This document shows, in pieces, positions 54,130-63,035 of a DNA stretch of 64,000 bases (its first letter is position 1; the number at the start of each line of letters is the position of its first letter). The stretch comes from Rhizobium sp. WYCCWR10014 (GTDB taxonomy: Bacteria > Pseudomonadota > Alphaproteobacteria > Rhizobiales > Rhizobiaceae). Location: positions 1 through 64,000 of the forward strand of contig NZ_LXFU01000044.1 of NCBI RefSeq assembly GCF_001657485.1. Reading direction: 5' to 3'. Below the pieces are notes generated by a model. That model was not told the DNA's origin, did not search any database, and saw nothing but the letters and a program-made list of their open reading frames with translations. The translations under genes were made by a program, and so were the position numbers.

Positions 54130-55089
54130 TCAAATCTTAGACCAACTCTCCGGCATGAGGCCGAGATCCGGATAGAGCCTGTCCACGGCAACAATGTCGT
54201 CATTGAGCTCTGCGATCATCCAGTCACGAACCTGCATGACGATGTCGCGCGCCGGCTTGTCCCGAAGACGGACGAGATGGCATTGGCGGCCTGTTGTCAT
54301 CAGATGCTCGCGCGCCGGCACGAGTGTCTGGGTTCGCAGCCAATGTGCAACCACGTTCAGCCAGCCGAGTGCCACACCCTGCCCCAGAAGCGCTGCCTGC
54401 ACCACAATGGCATAGTCGGAAAAGATCATCGAATTGACCGCATCGCCCTCGTTTGCCGGAGAAAAGAGGGTGGACCAGTTCGGCTGGGCGTCGCTGAGAT
54501 TGATCGTGGTGTCGGGGGTTCGCTTGACTTCGCCGCCATCCTGTCCATGACTTTCCCGATAGGACGGGCTGCAGATCGGGATGAGGATTTCCGGCATGAT
54601 AAAAGCAGCCTCGTGCCGCTCGTCCGAACCATTCACGAAGCGCATGCCAAGATCGACATCGTTGACCGGCCCCGCCAGCGCACCCATCACCAATTGGAAG
54701 CGCAAATCCACTGTCGGAAACTGCTTCTTGAAATCCGGCATGCGCGGCATCATCCAGTGCGTGGTAAAGCCGGTTGAAACCGAGAGGGAGACTGTCTGGA
54801 TCCCGATGCGCCGGTCGTCAATCTCTCGCAGGGCATTTTCGATTCCCGAAAAGCCACGGGCAATCGCGTCGAACAACAGCCTGCCGGATTCCGTCAAGCC
54901 TACGCCCCCAGACTGCCGAACAAACAGCACCGTATCGAGATGCTCCTCCAGTCGTGCGATCATGCGGCTGACGGCAGCGGGCGTCACATTGAGTTCGTCT
55001 GCTGCCTTGGAAAAATTTCCGCAGCGTGCAGCAGCCTCGAACGTAAACAACCCATTCATCGATGGCAAAGAGCGGCGCAAATTGTTCAT
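54130..55089 (-). CDS. LysR-family regulator (GcvA-like)
   Basis: 319 aa. N-terminal HTH: LPSMNGLFTFEAAARCGNFSKAADELNVTPAAVSRMIARLEEHLDTVLFVR, the GcvA/AmpR style. The effector domain follows (TVSLSVSTGFTTHWMMPRM, DLGMRFVNGSD, GVALGWLNVVAHWL). I chose the ATG at 55089 (MNNLRRSLPS) rather than 55158 since it gives the usual N-terminus. It diverges from the ABC transporter operon starting at 55323, which it probably regulates. Confidence 0.9.
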   Translation of the reverse strand: MNNLRRSLPSMNGLFTFEAAARCGNFSKAADELNVTPAAVSRMIARLEEHLDTVLFVRQSGGVGLTESGRLLFDAIARGFSGIENALREIDDRRIGIQTVSLSVSTGFTTHWMMPRMPDFKKQFPTVDLRFQLVMGALAGPVNDVDLGMRFVNGSDERHEAAFIMPEILIPICSPSYRESHGQDGGEVKRTPDTTINLSDAQPNWSTLFSPANEGDAVNSMIFSDYAIVVQAALLGQGVALGWLNVVAHWLRTQTLVPAREHLMTTGRQCHLVRLRDKPARDIVMQVRDWMIAELNDDIVAVDRLYPDLGLMPESWSKI

Positions 55090-55322
55090 TACATGATGTA
55101 ACAGCCTTCTGAACTTTTTTTCAATTGCGGGTTCGTCTTTTGTTTGGTCTGCTGCCAATCACAGAAGGCAAAAGATCTTCGATGAAAACGGGGAACAGAA
55201 CATATAAAGCCTTAGGGCAAGCGAAGCCCAAGCGCGACAGATATGTTCAGGTTTCTGCTCAACAGGAAATGCGGCGCCGGTCATCCGAACCTTTGCGCGC
55301 ATTAATTTTGCAGTGGGATCAG

Positions 55323-56414
55323 ATGGTTGTTTTGAAAAAATCAGAACGCGTGGGCGTTTCTATCCGCTCGGCACACAAGAGCTATGGGGCTTTTCAGGCC
55401 CTGGACGATGTTAGCTTGGAAGTCGCGGCGGGAGAATTCGTCTCCATTCTAGGGCCATCGGGTTCGGGCAAGACAACCTTCTTGGGAATCCTCGGCGGCT
55501 TCGTCCAACCGACGTCGGGCTCCATCTGGCTCGGCGAACGGGATATTACATTCGAGCCGCCACACAAACGCGATATCGGAATCGTCTTTCAGAACTACGC
55601 GCTCTTCCCGCATATGAGCGTCGCCGAGAACATCACATTTCCGCTGCGGGCGCGCCGCCTACCGAAATCGAGCTGGCCCGAAATGCTACGCGAAGCCCTC
55701 GACATGGTCGAGTTGGCCGGATACGAGCAGCGCCGTATCCACGAGCTTTCCGGGGGGCAGCGCCAGCGGGTTGCCCTTGCCCGGGCTATGATCTTCGAGC
55801 CGGGACTGATCCTGATGGACGAGCCGCTGTCAGCGCTCGACAAGCAATTACGCGAGTCCATGCAGATCGAACTCAAGCGGCTTCACCGGAAGCTTGGCGC
55901 GACCATCATCTACGTCACCCACGACCAGCGAGAGGCTTTGACGATGAGCGACCGCGTCGCCATAATGAACAAAGGCCGCTTTGTCCAAGTCGATACGCCG
56001 GAGCAACTTCACGACCACCCCGCCGATTCCTTTGTTGCCCGTTTCATCGGCGAAGCAACACTGTTGTCGGTCGAGCGCGCCAGCGACGACACCGTGCGGC
56101 TCGGCGATATCGTCCTGCGCACGTCGCACGCCGTCCCCCAGAACACCCGTCTGCATCTTGCGGTCCACTCCGAAAAGCTCGTCGTCGCCGATGGCAGCGA
56201 AGTGGCCGGCGTCAATCGACTTACCGGAACCGTGACTGAGACACTCTATCAGGGAGAAAGCATCCGGGTTTTTCTGAAGCTCTCGTCCGGTGACGACCTC
56301 AGCCTCAGGCTTGCCAGCAACCATGCCGGCCGATTGCAACTTAAAAAGCCCGGCGAAGCCATAACCGTGGCGTTGCATCCCGAAGACACGATCGTGGTGC
56401 CGGAAGCATCCTAA
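55323..56414 (+). CDS. Polyamine-type ABC transporter ATP-binding protein
   Basis: 363 aa, PotA-like. Walker A GPSGSGKTTF, signature LSGGQRQRVALARAM, Walker B LILMDEPLSALD and the switch H in YVTHDQREAL are all present, followed by a C-terminal TOBE domain (residues about 270-363). The open frame starts at 55125; the ATG at 55323 (MVVLKKSERVGVSIRS) gives a family-like N-terminus, though the ribosome site is weak. First gene of a long plus-strand operon. Confidence 0.9.
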   Translation: MVVLKKSERVGVSIRSAHKSYGAFQALDDVSLEVAAGEFVSILGPSGSGKTTFLGILGGFVQPTSGSIWLGERDITFEPPHKRDIGIVFQNYALFPHMSVAENITFPLRARRLPKSSWPEMLREALDMVELAGYEQRRIHELSGGQRQRVALARAMIFEPGLILMDEPLSALDKQLRESMQIELKRLHRKLGATIIYVTHDQREALTMSDRVAIMNKGRFVQVDTPEQLHDHPADSFVARFIGEATLLSVERASDDTVRLGDIVLRTSHAVPQNTRLHLAVHSEKLVVADGSEVAGVNRLTGTVTETLYQGESIRVFLKLSSGDDLSLRLASNHAGRLQLKKPGEAITVALHPEDTIVVPEAS

Positions 56415-56456
56415 AACTTGCCGTTCCAACCTTACAGTCAACAAGGAAAGAAGACT

Positions 56457-57188
56457 ATGAACCTCACCCACTTCAAGGTCATGACCTTCGATGTCGTCGG
56501 TACTTTGATCGATTTCGAAACGGGCGTGCTGAATGCCGTTCGGGCACTGGGCGGCGAAAAGGCCGCCAGCGCTTCTGACGATGCTATCTTCGAACCTTAC
56601 AAGCGCGGCCGCGACAAGTTCTACGGTCGTTCCTCCTTCGCCATGAAGGATGTTTACCTGTCGCTGGCAACAGAACTCGACCTGACGCGGGACGATGCGA
56701 CGGCTGAGGCCTTCCAACTCGCCGTTTTGCGCTGGCCGGCGTTTTCCGACTCGGTCGAGGCCCTGGCCCGTCTGCGCAAGAACTTCCGGCTGGTTGCGAT
56801 GACCAATGCAGACCGTACTGCCTTCTCGGCCTATTCGGCGACGCTTGGTAATCCCTTCCATGACAGCGTTACCTGCGATGAGGCCGGATGCGCTAAACCC
56901 AACCCGCAGTTCTTCGCTTTCAACAAGGGCCGCCAATCGGCCTGCGGCTACAAACAGTCGGAAATCCTGCATGTTGCCCAGAGCCAGCATCACGATATCG
57001 GCGTTGCAAAAGAACTGGGCTACACGACTTGCTGGATCGAACGGCGCCAAGGCCAACAGGGCTTTGGCGGCACGCCAGAACCCAAGGTGCTGACCAAGCC
57101 GGATTTCCATTTTTCTTCGCTAAAGGAGCTTGCTGACGCGGTCGATGCCGAATTGGCCGCAGGCATCCAGAACGCAAGCGCAGCCTGA
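56457..57188 (+). CDS. HAD-family hydrolase (haloacid-dehalogenase type II-like)
   Basis: 243 aa. Motif I is FDVVGTLID, keeping the first Asp and lacking the second, as in L-2-haloacid dehalogenases and unlike phosphatases. Motif II lies in VAMTNAD and motif III/IV around ILHVAQSQHHDIGVAKELGY. The function in an amine operon is uncertain. AAGGAAAGA precedes the ATG at 56457. Confidence 0.8.
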   Translation: MNLTHFKVMTFDVVGTLIDFETGVLNAVRALGGEKAASASDDAIFEPYKRGRDKFYGRSSFAMKDVYLSLATELDLTRDDATAEAFQLAVLRWPAFSDSVEALARLRKNFRLVAMTNADRTAFSAYSATLGNPFHDSVTCDEAGCAKPNPQFFAFNKGRQSACGYKQSEILHVAQSQHHDIGVAKELGYTTCWIERRQGQQGFGGTPEPKVLTKPDFHFSSLKELADAVDAELAAGIQNASAA

Positions 57189-57203
57189 TCACGGAACCCA
57201 GAA

Positions 57204-58511
57204 ATGATGACCGCCCATCCTCCCTTTCCTGACATTGCCTCGCTCTGGCAGGAGACAGCTGCCGACCGCCCGGTCTTCGATGCGCTGTCGGGCGGTCGTC
57301 ACTACGACGTTGCCATTATCGGCGGCGGTTACACTGGGTTGTCGACGGCACGCTACCTTGCTCGCCGCGGCCTGTCGGCCGTTGTACTTGAAGCAAGCCG
57401 CATCGGCTGGGGCGCAAGCGGACGCAACGGCGGCGTGGTCTCGGGCAAGTTCCGGCTTGCCTTTTCCGAGATTGCCGCACGTTACGGCATCGACACGGCC
57501 CGACGTATGCATGATCTCGGCATAGAGGCCATCGATCATGTCGGCGAGCTTGTCGAGGATTACGGCATTGCCGCGGCCGATTATCAGCCGACCGGGTCGT
57601 TACGCTGCGCGCACAATGCAGTATCGCTCACTTCGCTGAAGAAGGAATTCGAATGGCTGCATCAGGCGCTCGGTGATCGCGCCTGCTCCATTTTGTCGGC
57701 GGCTGAAATGGAGGCGGAGACCGGCTCGCGAGATTTCCTGGGCGGCATGCTCAACACCCATGGCGGCATCATCCATCCGCTCAATTTCGTGTTCGGCATC
57801 GCTGCCGGACTAAAAAAGTCTGGCCTCGATATCTTCGAAAACACCCCGGTGACGGGTCTTCGCCGCGAAGGATCCGGCGTAGTCCTAGAGACAGCGGGAG
57901 GCACAGTCACGGCCCGGCAGGTGGTGATTGCCACCAATTCATATTCGGACCTGACCCCCGCCACCTCAGCGGTACGCAAGGCCATCATCCCGTTCCGCTC
58001 GGCAATGATCGCCACAGCGCCGCTTTCGGGGCTGTCGGGCAGAAAGCTGCTGGCGTACGGCCGCAGCTACACCGAAACCCGTCGGATGATGCGCTGGTTC
58101 CGCAAGGCAGGCGACCGCCTGCTCTACGGCGGTCGCGGAGCCTTCGGCAAGAACGATTCGGAGAGCGCCTTTGCGGCCTTGCATCGGGCGATGGTGCGCC
58201 AGTTTCCCGAGCTTGCGGGCGTTGCCGTCACGCATCGCTGGTCCGGCCTCGTCGCTATGACGATGGACAGCATACCGCATGCCGGACGACTGGATGACCG
58301 CATCGTCTACGCGGTTGGTTACAATGGCACCGGCGTGGCACTGGCCTCAACCATGGGAAAGCACGTCGCGGCTATCGTCACTGGTGAAAGTCCCGATCTA
58401 GGGCTTCTGACTTCAAAACGGCTCAAACCCGTTCCTTTCTATCCCATCCGGGAACCCGCCGTCCGGCTTGTCGCCGGCTGGTACCAGTTCCTCGATGCAA
58501 TTGGGCGCTAA
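57204..58511 (+). CDS. FAD-dependent amine oxidase (DAO family, PuuB-like)
   Basis: 435 aa. The FAD motif YDVAIIGGGYTGLSTARYLARRGLSAVVLEA is followed by GWGASGRNGGVVSG, characteristic of the gamma-glutamylputrescine oxidase/OrdL group, and a C-terminal VGYNGTGVALASTMGKHVA. It oxidises an amine with release of aldehyde. Its place in a polyamine-type transport operon with an aldehyde dehydrogenase fits this. Starts 15 bp after the HAD gene. Confidence 0.88.
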   Translation: MMTAHPPFPDIASLWQETAADRPVFDALSGGRHYDVAIIGGGYTGLSTARYLARRGLSAVVLEASRIGWGASGRNGGVVSGKFRLAFSEIAARYGIDTARRMHDLGIEAIDHVGELVEDYGIAAADYQPTGSLRCAHNAVSLTSLKKEFEWLHQALGDRACSILSAAEMEAETGSRDFLGGMLNTHGGIIHPLNFVFGIAAGLKKSGLDIFENTPVTGLRREGSGVVLETAGGTVTARQVVIATNSYSDLTPATSAVRKAIIPFRSAMIATAPLSGLSGRKLLAYGRSYTETRRMMRWFRKAGDRLLYGGRGAFGKNDSESAFAALHRAMVRQFPELAGVAVTHRWSGLVAMTMDSIPHAGRLDDRIVYAVGYNGTGVALASTMGKHVAAIVTGESPDLGLLTSKRLKPVPFYPIREPAVRLVAGWYQFLDAIGR

Positions 58512-58570
58512 GACCCGACATTCAACCATCAAAACGGGGTTCGAAGCCCCGCCACAAGAGGAGAACGGAC

Positions 58571-59611
58571 ATGATACTGAAATTTTCCACGCTCGTGCTT
58601 TCTGCTTCAGCCTTCGCTCTTTCTGCCGGTCTCGCGTCGGCTGAACAGATAACTTTCGTTTCGCAGGGTGGCGCCTACCAGGAGGCCCAGACCAAGGCCA
58701 TTCTCGATCCGGTCGCCAAACTGCTCGGCATCACCGTCAATCAGGACAGCGCGCCCGACGCCTGGCCTGTCATCAAGACCCAGACCGCGACGGGAAAACC
58801 AATCTGGGATGTCATCGATACGCCGACGCAAGACTGCATTCGCGGCGGCCAGCAGGGTATGATCGAGCCTCTTGATTTCTCCAAGATCCCCAATGCCGAG
58901 AAAATGCCCGCCGAGTATAAGAGTGCCTATTCCGTTGCCTATGAGTTCTATTCCAGCGTGCTTGCCTATAACAAGGACAAGTTCGGCGAAAAGCCGCCCC
59001 AGACCTGGGCGGATTTCTGGGACGTCAAGAAGTTTCCGGGTACACGCGCCTTGCGCAACCACCCGCTGGCAACGCTTGAGGCAGCGCTTCTCGCCGACGG
59101 CGTCCCGGCCGACAAGCTCTATCCGCTGGATGTCGACCGCGCCTTCAAGAAGCTCGAAGAAATCAAGCCCTACGTTACCGTCTGGTGGACGTCGGGCGCC
59201 CAGTCGGCGCAGCTTCTCGCCGATGGCGAGGTCGATATGGAAATGGCCTGGAACGGTCGTGTGACCGCCGTCGCCAAGGAAGGCGCTCCGATCAGCTACA
59301 CCTTCAACCAGGGCTTCCTGCAATATACCTCGCTCTGTATCCTCAAGGGCGCGCCCAATCTCGAAACGGCGGTCAAGTTCGTCAATGCGGCCATGACACC
59401 GGAGATCCAGGCAAACTTCCCTGCCTATATCGATTACGGTCCGGGCAACCCCGAAGCCTATAAGACCGGCAAGATCTCGGCGGAACGCGCAGCAGAAATG
59501 CCAAGCTCGCCCGAAAACGCCGCCAAGCAGGTGCTGGTGTCGGACGAATGGTGGAGCTCGCCAGCTGGCGAGGAAGCACAGAAGCGCTGGGCGTCCTTCA
59601 TCCAGCAGTAA
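58571..59611 (+). CDS. Periplasmic substrate-binding protein, polyamine type
   Basis: 346 aa. Signal peptide (LKFSTLVLSASAFALSAGLASAE), then a PotD/PotF-like binding fold: ITFVSQGGAYQEAQTKAILDPVAK, AYEFYSSVLAYNKDKFG and WADFWDVKKFPGTRALRNHP. It delivers substrate to the permeases that follow. GAGGAGAA lies before the ATG at 58571. The ligand is not defined by sequence. Confidence 0.92.
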   Translation: MILKFSTLVLSASAFALSAGLASAEQITFVSQGGAYQEAQTKAILDPVAKLLGITVNQDSAPDAWPVIKTQTATGKPIWDVIDTPTQDCIRGGQQGMIEPLDFSKIPNAEKMPAEYKSAYSVAYEFYSSVLAYNKDKFGEKPPQTWADFWDVKKFPGTRALRNHPLATLEAALLADGVPADKLYPLDVDRAFKKLEEIKPYVTVWWTSGAQSAQLLADGEVDMEMAWNGRVTAVAKEGAPISYTFNQGFLQYTSLCILKGAPNLETAVKFVNAAMTPEIQANFPAYIDYGPGNPEAYKTGKISAERAAEMPSSPENAAKQVLVSDEWWSSPAGEEAQKRWASFIQQ

Positions 59612-59652
59612 CCACCGGCCAACCGAGGCCAGTGAATTGAGGAGCGTCATTG

Positions 59653-60525
59653 ATGACCACATCGACAAGCAATCCATCGATGCAGCATGATCGCAGGGAG
59701 CAGAGGCTGATGCTGTTGCTTCTGGCGCCGGCGCTCCTCGTCATCGTCTCATTGCTGATCGTGCCGCTTGTCTGGCTCGCCTGGCAATCGATCTGGCAGG
59801 ATGGCGGGTTTACGGTCATCAACTACCAAAGGTTCCTGACCGATTCCGTCTACTGGATGACATTCCTGCAGACCTTCCGCATCGCAGTCGTCGTGACCCT
59901 GGTGACGCTACTGCTCGGCTATCCCGTCGCCTATGCGGCGGCGGCTCTGCCCCAACGCTGGAGCGTGCTTGTTCTGGCAATGGTGCTGCTGCCCTTCTGG
60001 ACCAGCGTCCTTGTCCGGGCCTATGCCTGGCTCATTTTGTTGCAGAGAACCGGCATCGTTAATTCCGCCCTTAAAAATGCCGGCCTGATCGATACGCCAT
60101 TGCTGCTCATCAACAACGAGTTCGGTACGGTCATGGCGACGATCCATATCCTACTGCCATTCATGGTGTTGCCGCTCTACGCCACGATGAAGAAGATTCC
60201 ACCCGAACTGACCATGGCCGGCGCCAGCCTTGGCGGCTCGCCAAGTCATGTCTTTACCCGCATCTTTCTCCCGTTGTCGCTGCCAGGAATGATCGCAGGA
60301 ATGGTGCTGGTCTTCGTGCTCACCCTCGGCTTCTACATCACGCCAGAACTACTGGGCGGCGGGCGGACCTACATGGTTTCGATGCTCGTGTCCCGCAATA
60401 TCCAGGTTTACAACGAATGGGGTGCGGCATCATCGATCAGCGTAGTGCTGATGCTCTGCGTCTTCCTGATCTTCCGACTGGCAAGCTTGCTTATTCCGTT
60501 TGAACGCATCATGGGAACGAGGTGA
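59653..60525 (+). CDS. ABC transporter permease, PotB-like
   Basis: 290 aa with about six membrane helices (LLLLAPALLVIVSLLIVPLVWLAW, ILLPFMVLPLYATM). The EAA loop that contacts the ATPase reads MAGASLGGSPSHVFTRIFLPLSLPG. The ATG at 59653 is preferred to the TTG three bases earlier. Four bases separate it from the next gene. Confidence 0.92.
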   Translation: MTTSTSNPSMQHDRREQRLMLLLLAPALLVIVSLLIVPLVWLAWQSIWQDGGFTVINYQRFLTDSVYWMTFLQTFRIAVVVTLVTLLLGYPVAYAAAALPQRWSVLVLAMVLLPFWTSVLVRAYAWLILLQRTGIVNSALKNAGLIDTPLLLINNEFGTVMATIHILLPFMVLPLYATMKKIPPELTMAGASLGGSPSHVFTRIFLPLSLPGMIAGMVLVFVLTLGFYITPELLGGGRTYMVSMLVSRNIQVYNEWGAASSISVVLMLCVFLIFRLASLLIPFERIMGTR

Positions 60526-60528
60526 CAT

Positions 60529-61326
60529 ATGCGCACATCCAACCTTCTTCTTTACGGCTTCGTCGCTCTCGTTCTCGCGTGGCTGATCATCCCGATCATC
60601 ATTATCGTGCCGATGTCGTTTTCGAGCGCCCGCTTCCTGACATTTCCGCCGCCATCCTGGTCGCTGCGCTGGTATGAGGCCTATCTCGGCAACGCCGCGT
60701 GGATGCAGGCCACGCGGGTCAGCCTGATCGTTTCGGTTTCGAGTGCGATCCTGGCAACTGTTCTCGGCACGGCGGCGGCCTATGCGCTGAACATGACATC
60801 CTCCCGGCTGGTGCGCAGCCTGCAGATGCTGTTGCTGCTGCCGCTGGTCGTGCCGATCGTCATCACCGCCGTCGGCGTCTTCCTCGTCTATGCCCAGGTC
60901 GGTCTCCTCGCCAGCATGACCGGGCTGATTCTCGCCAACATGATGCTTGGCCTTCCCTATGTGGTTATCTCCGTTCTGGTAGGCCTAAGGAAGTTCGATG
61001 CGACGCAAGAGATGGTGTCACGCAGCCTTGGCATGAACCGGCTGCGCACCTTCTTCGTGGTCACCCTGCCGCAGATCCGCCCGAGCGTGATTTCCGGCAT
61101 GCTGTTTGCCTTCATCTCGGCCATCGACGAAACCGTCGTATCGCTGTTCATTTCTGGCGGCGAATACCAGACCCTTACCAAGCGCATGTTCACTGCACTG
61201 CGCGACGAGATCGATCCCACGATCGCCGCAATCAGTTCGCTGCTGACGGCGACTTCCTTCATTCTGGTGATGCTGGTGGCGCTCAACGCTCGCAGCGCCG
61301 ATCGCAAGCAAGGCAAGGTGGCATGA
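60529..61326 (+). CDS. ABC transporter permease, PotC-like
   Basis: 265 aa, six helices, EAA loop MVSRSLGMNRLRTFFVVTLPQIRPS. Second permease of the importer. Its stop overlaps the start of the GMC gene by four bases (ATGA). Confidence 0.92.
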   Translation: MRTSNLLLYGFVALVLAWLIIPIIIIVPMSFSSARFLTFPPPSWSLRWYEAYLGNAAWMQATRVSLIVSVSSAILATVLGTAAAYALNMTSSRLVRSLQMLLLLPLVVPIVITAVGVFLVYAQVGLLASMTGLILANMMLGLPYVVISVLVGLRKFDATQEMVSRSLGMNRLRTFFVVTLPQIRPSVISGMLFAFISAIDETVVSLFISGGEYQTLTKRMFTALRDEIDPTIAAISSLLTATSFILVMLVALNARSADRKQGKVA

Positions 61327-63017
61327 TCGCCGATCATCTGATCCTCGGCGGCGGCTCTGCAGGCTGCGTGCTGGCGGCGCGGCTGTCGGAAGATCAGAAC
61401 CGGACTGTTGTGCTGGTCGAGGCCGGCCGCAACATCGCCGCCGGCGACATTCCCGACGCGGTGCGCAGCCGCTATCCCGGCCGCGCCTATCTCGACACAC
61501 GTAACATCTGGGCTTCCCTGACCTCGCTAATGGGCTATTCAGGATCGAACAGCGCGCCCCGGACAGCCCGCCGCTACGAGCAGGCAAAAATCCTCGGCGG
61601 TGGCTCGGCCATCAACGCGCTGATGGCCAATCGCGGCGCGCCCTCCGACTATGCCGAATGGCAAGCGTTAGGCGCCGACGGCTGGAGCTGGGAAGATTGC
61701 CTGCCCTATTTCCGCAAGATCGAGACCGACCGCGATTTCAGCGGTCCGCTTCACGGAACCGACGGGCCGCTGACGATACGGCGGATCACAGGCGAGAAGA
61801 TATCGCCGTTTGTCGATCGCGTCATGCAGACGTTGGAGGCGCGCGGTCACCCGATCCGTCCCGATCAGAACGGCCCCTGGCAGGACGGCACTTTTCGCGG
61901 CGCGGTTGCCGTCAGTGATGCCGGCGAACGCCTGCCGACCTCGATAGCCTACCTGACGCCGGACGTCCGCCGCCGTCCAAATCTTCGCGTTATCACCGAT
62001 AGTACGGCGACCCGCATTCTCTTCGACGGCGTGACGGCGATTGGAGCCGAGATCGCCGGCACCGTGTCCCAAACGATCATGGCGCAGGAGGTCATCGTCG
62101 CATCGGGCGCTATCCATTCGCCGGCTTTGCTGCTGCGCTCCGGCATCGGCCCCGGCGCCGATCTGGCGGCACTCGGCATTCCTGTCATTTCTTCGCGTTC
62201 CGGCATCGGCCGCAACCTGATGGAGCACCCTTCTATAGCGGTCGCCGCTTACCTGCCGCCATCCATGCGGGTGCGCGACCGGGCAGAACACCATGAACAG
62301 GCAATCTGGCGCTTTTCGTCGGACCTGCCGGGCACACCCCAGGGCGACATGCACGCTGCCATCCTGTCGCGCTCCGGCTGGCATTCGGTCGGTCTGCGGA
62401 TGGGCAGCTTGTTCTTTTGGGTCAACAAGTCCTACTCGCGTGGGTTCCTCAAACTTGCCTCCGCTGACCCGCTTGTCGAGCCCGAAGTGGATTTCCGGAT
62501 GCTGAGCGACGTGCGGGATCTGGAACGGCTGAAGATGGCCCTGCGCATGGGCGCGCAAACCCTGCGCGACCCGCATATGAACTCCTATCGGGGCGTGGTG
62601 TTTCCTTCCAGCTACTCCCCCCGCGTTGCAAAAGTCGCCGTCCCCGGCGCCTGGAATGCGTTGCAGCGCGGTGTGCTGTCGGCCATGCTCGATCTTGCTG
62701 GGCCGCTGCGCGCCGCACTGGTCCACTCCGCCGTCACGCTCGGAACCACTCTCGATGATCTGCTTGCTGACGATGCGGCGTTGACCGAATTCGTTCGTCG
62801 GCATGTCGGCGGCACGTGGCATCCCTCCGGCACGTGCCGCATGGGCGCACCCGCCGATCCGATGGCCGTCACCTCGCCGTCCGGCCGGGTCTATGGCGTC
62901 GAGGGACTACGGGTCTGCGACGCATCGCTGATGCCGTCCATTCCCTGCGCCAATACCAACATACCGACAATCATGATCGCCGAGCGGATCGCCGATTTCA
63001 TCCGCAACGGGCAGTAA
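61323..63017 (+). CDS. GMC-family oxidoreductase (choline-dehydrogenase-like)
   Basis: 564 aa. FAD site LILGGGSAGCVLAARLSEDQNRTVVLVEAG, GMC signature ILGGGSAINALMANRG, then ASGAIHSPALLLRSGIGP, and the C-terminal catalytic region HVGGTWHPSGTCRMG with the active His, ending NTNIPTIMIAERIAD. It oxidises an alcohol to an aldehyde. Overlap with the permease gene and an aldehyde dehydrogenase gene downstream suggest a two-step alcohol-to-acid route for the transported compound. Confidence 0.92.
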   Translation: MIADHLILGGGSAGCVLAARLSEDQNRTVVLVEAGRNIAAGDIPDAVRSRYPGRAYLDTRNIWASLTSLMGYSGSNSAPRTARRYEQAKILGGGSAINALMANRGAPSDYAEWQALGADGWSWEDCLPYFRKIETDRDFSGPLHGTDGPLTIRRITGEKISPFVDRVMQTLEARGHPIRPDQNGPWQDGTFRGAVAVSDAGERLPTSIAYLTPDVRRRPNLRVITDSTATRILFDGVTAIGAEIAGTVSQTIMAQEVIVASGAIHSPALLLRSGIGPGADLAALGIPVISSRSGIGRNLMEHPSIAVAAYLPPSMRVRDRAEHHEQAIWRFSSDLPGTPQGDMHAAILSRSGWHSVGLRMGSLFFWVNKSYSRGFLKLASADPLVEPEVDFRMLSDVRDLERLKMALRMGAQTLRDPHMNSYRGVVFPSSYSPRVAKVAVPGAWNALQRGVLSAMLDLAGPLRAALVHSAVTLGTTLDDLLADDAALTEFVRRHVGGTWHPSGTCRMGAPADPMAVTSPSGRVYGVEGLRVCDASLMPSIPCANTNIPTIMIAERIADFIRNGQ

Positions 63018-63035
63018 GCGGCGATGGAGACAGCA

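Noticed and set aside
55848..57110. A 420-codon minus-strand frame
   Set aside because: It is antisense to the ABC ATPase and HAD genes, both with clear motifs.
60699..61322. Upstream extension of the GMC oxidoreductase frame
   Set aside because: It lies within the PotC-like permease in another frame; the FAD motif starts right after the ATG at 61323.
61668..62822. A 384-codon minus-strand frame
   Set aside because: It is antisense to the GMC oxidoreductase; long antisense frames are common in GC-rich genes.
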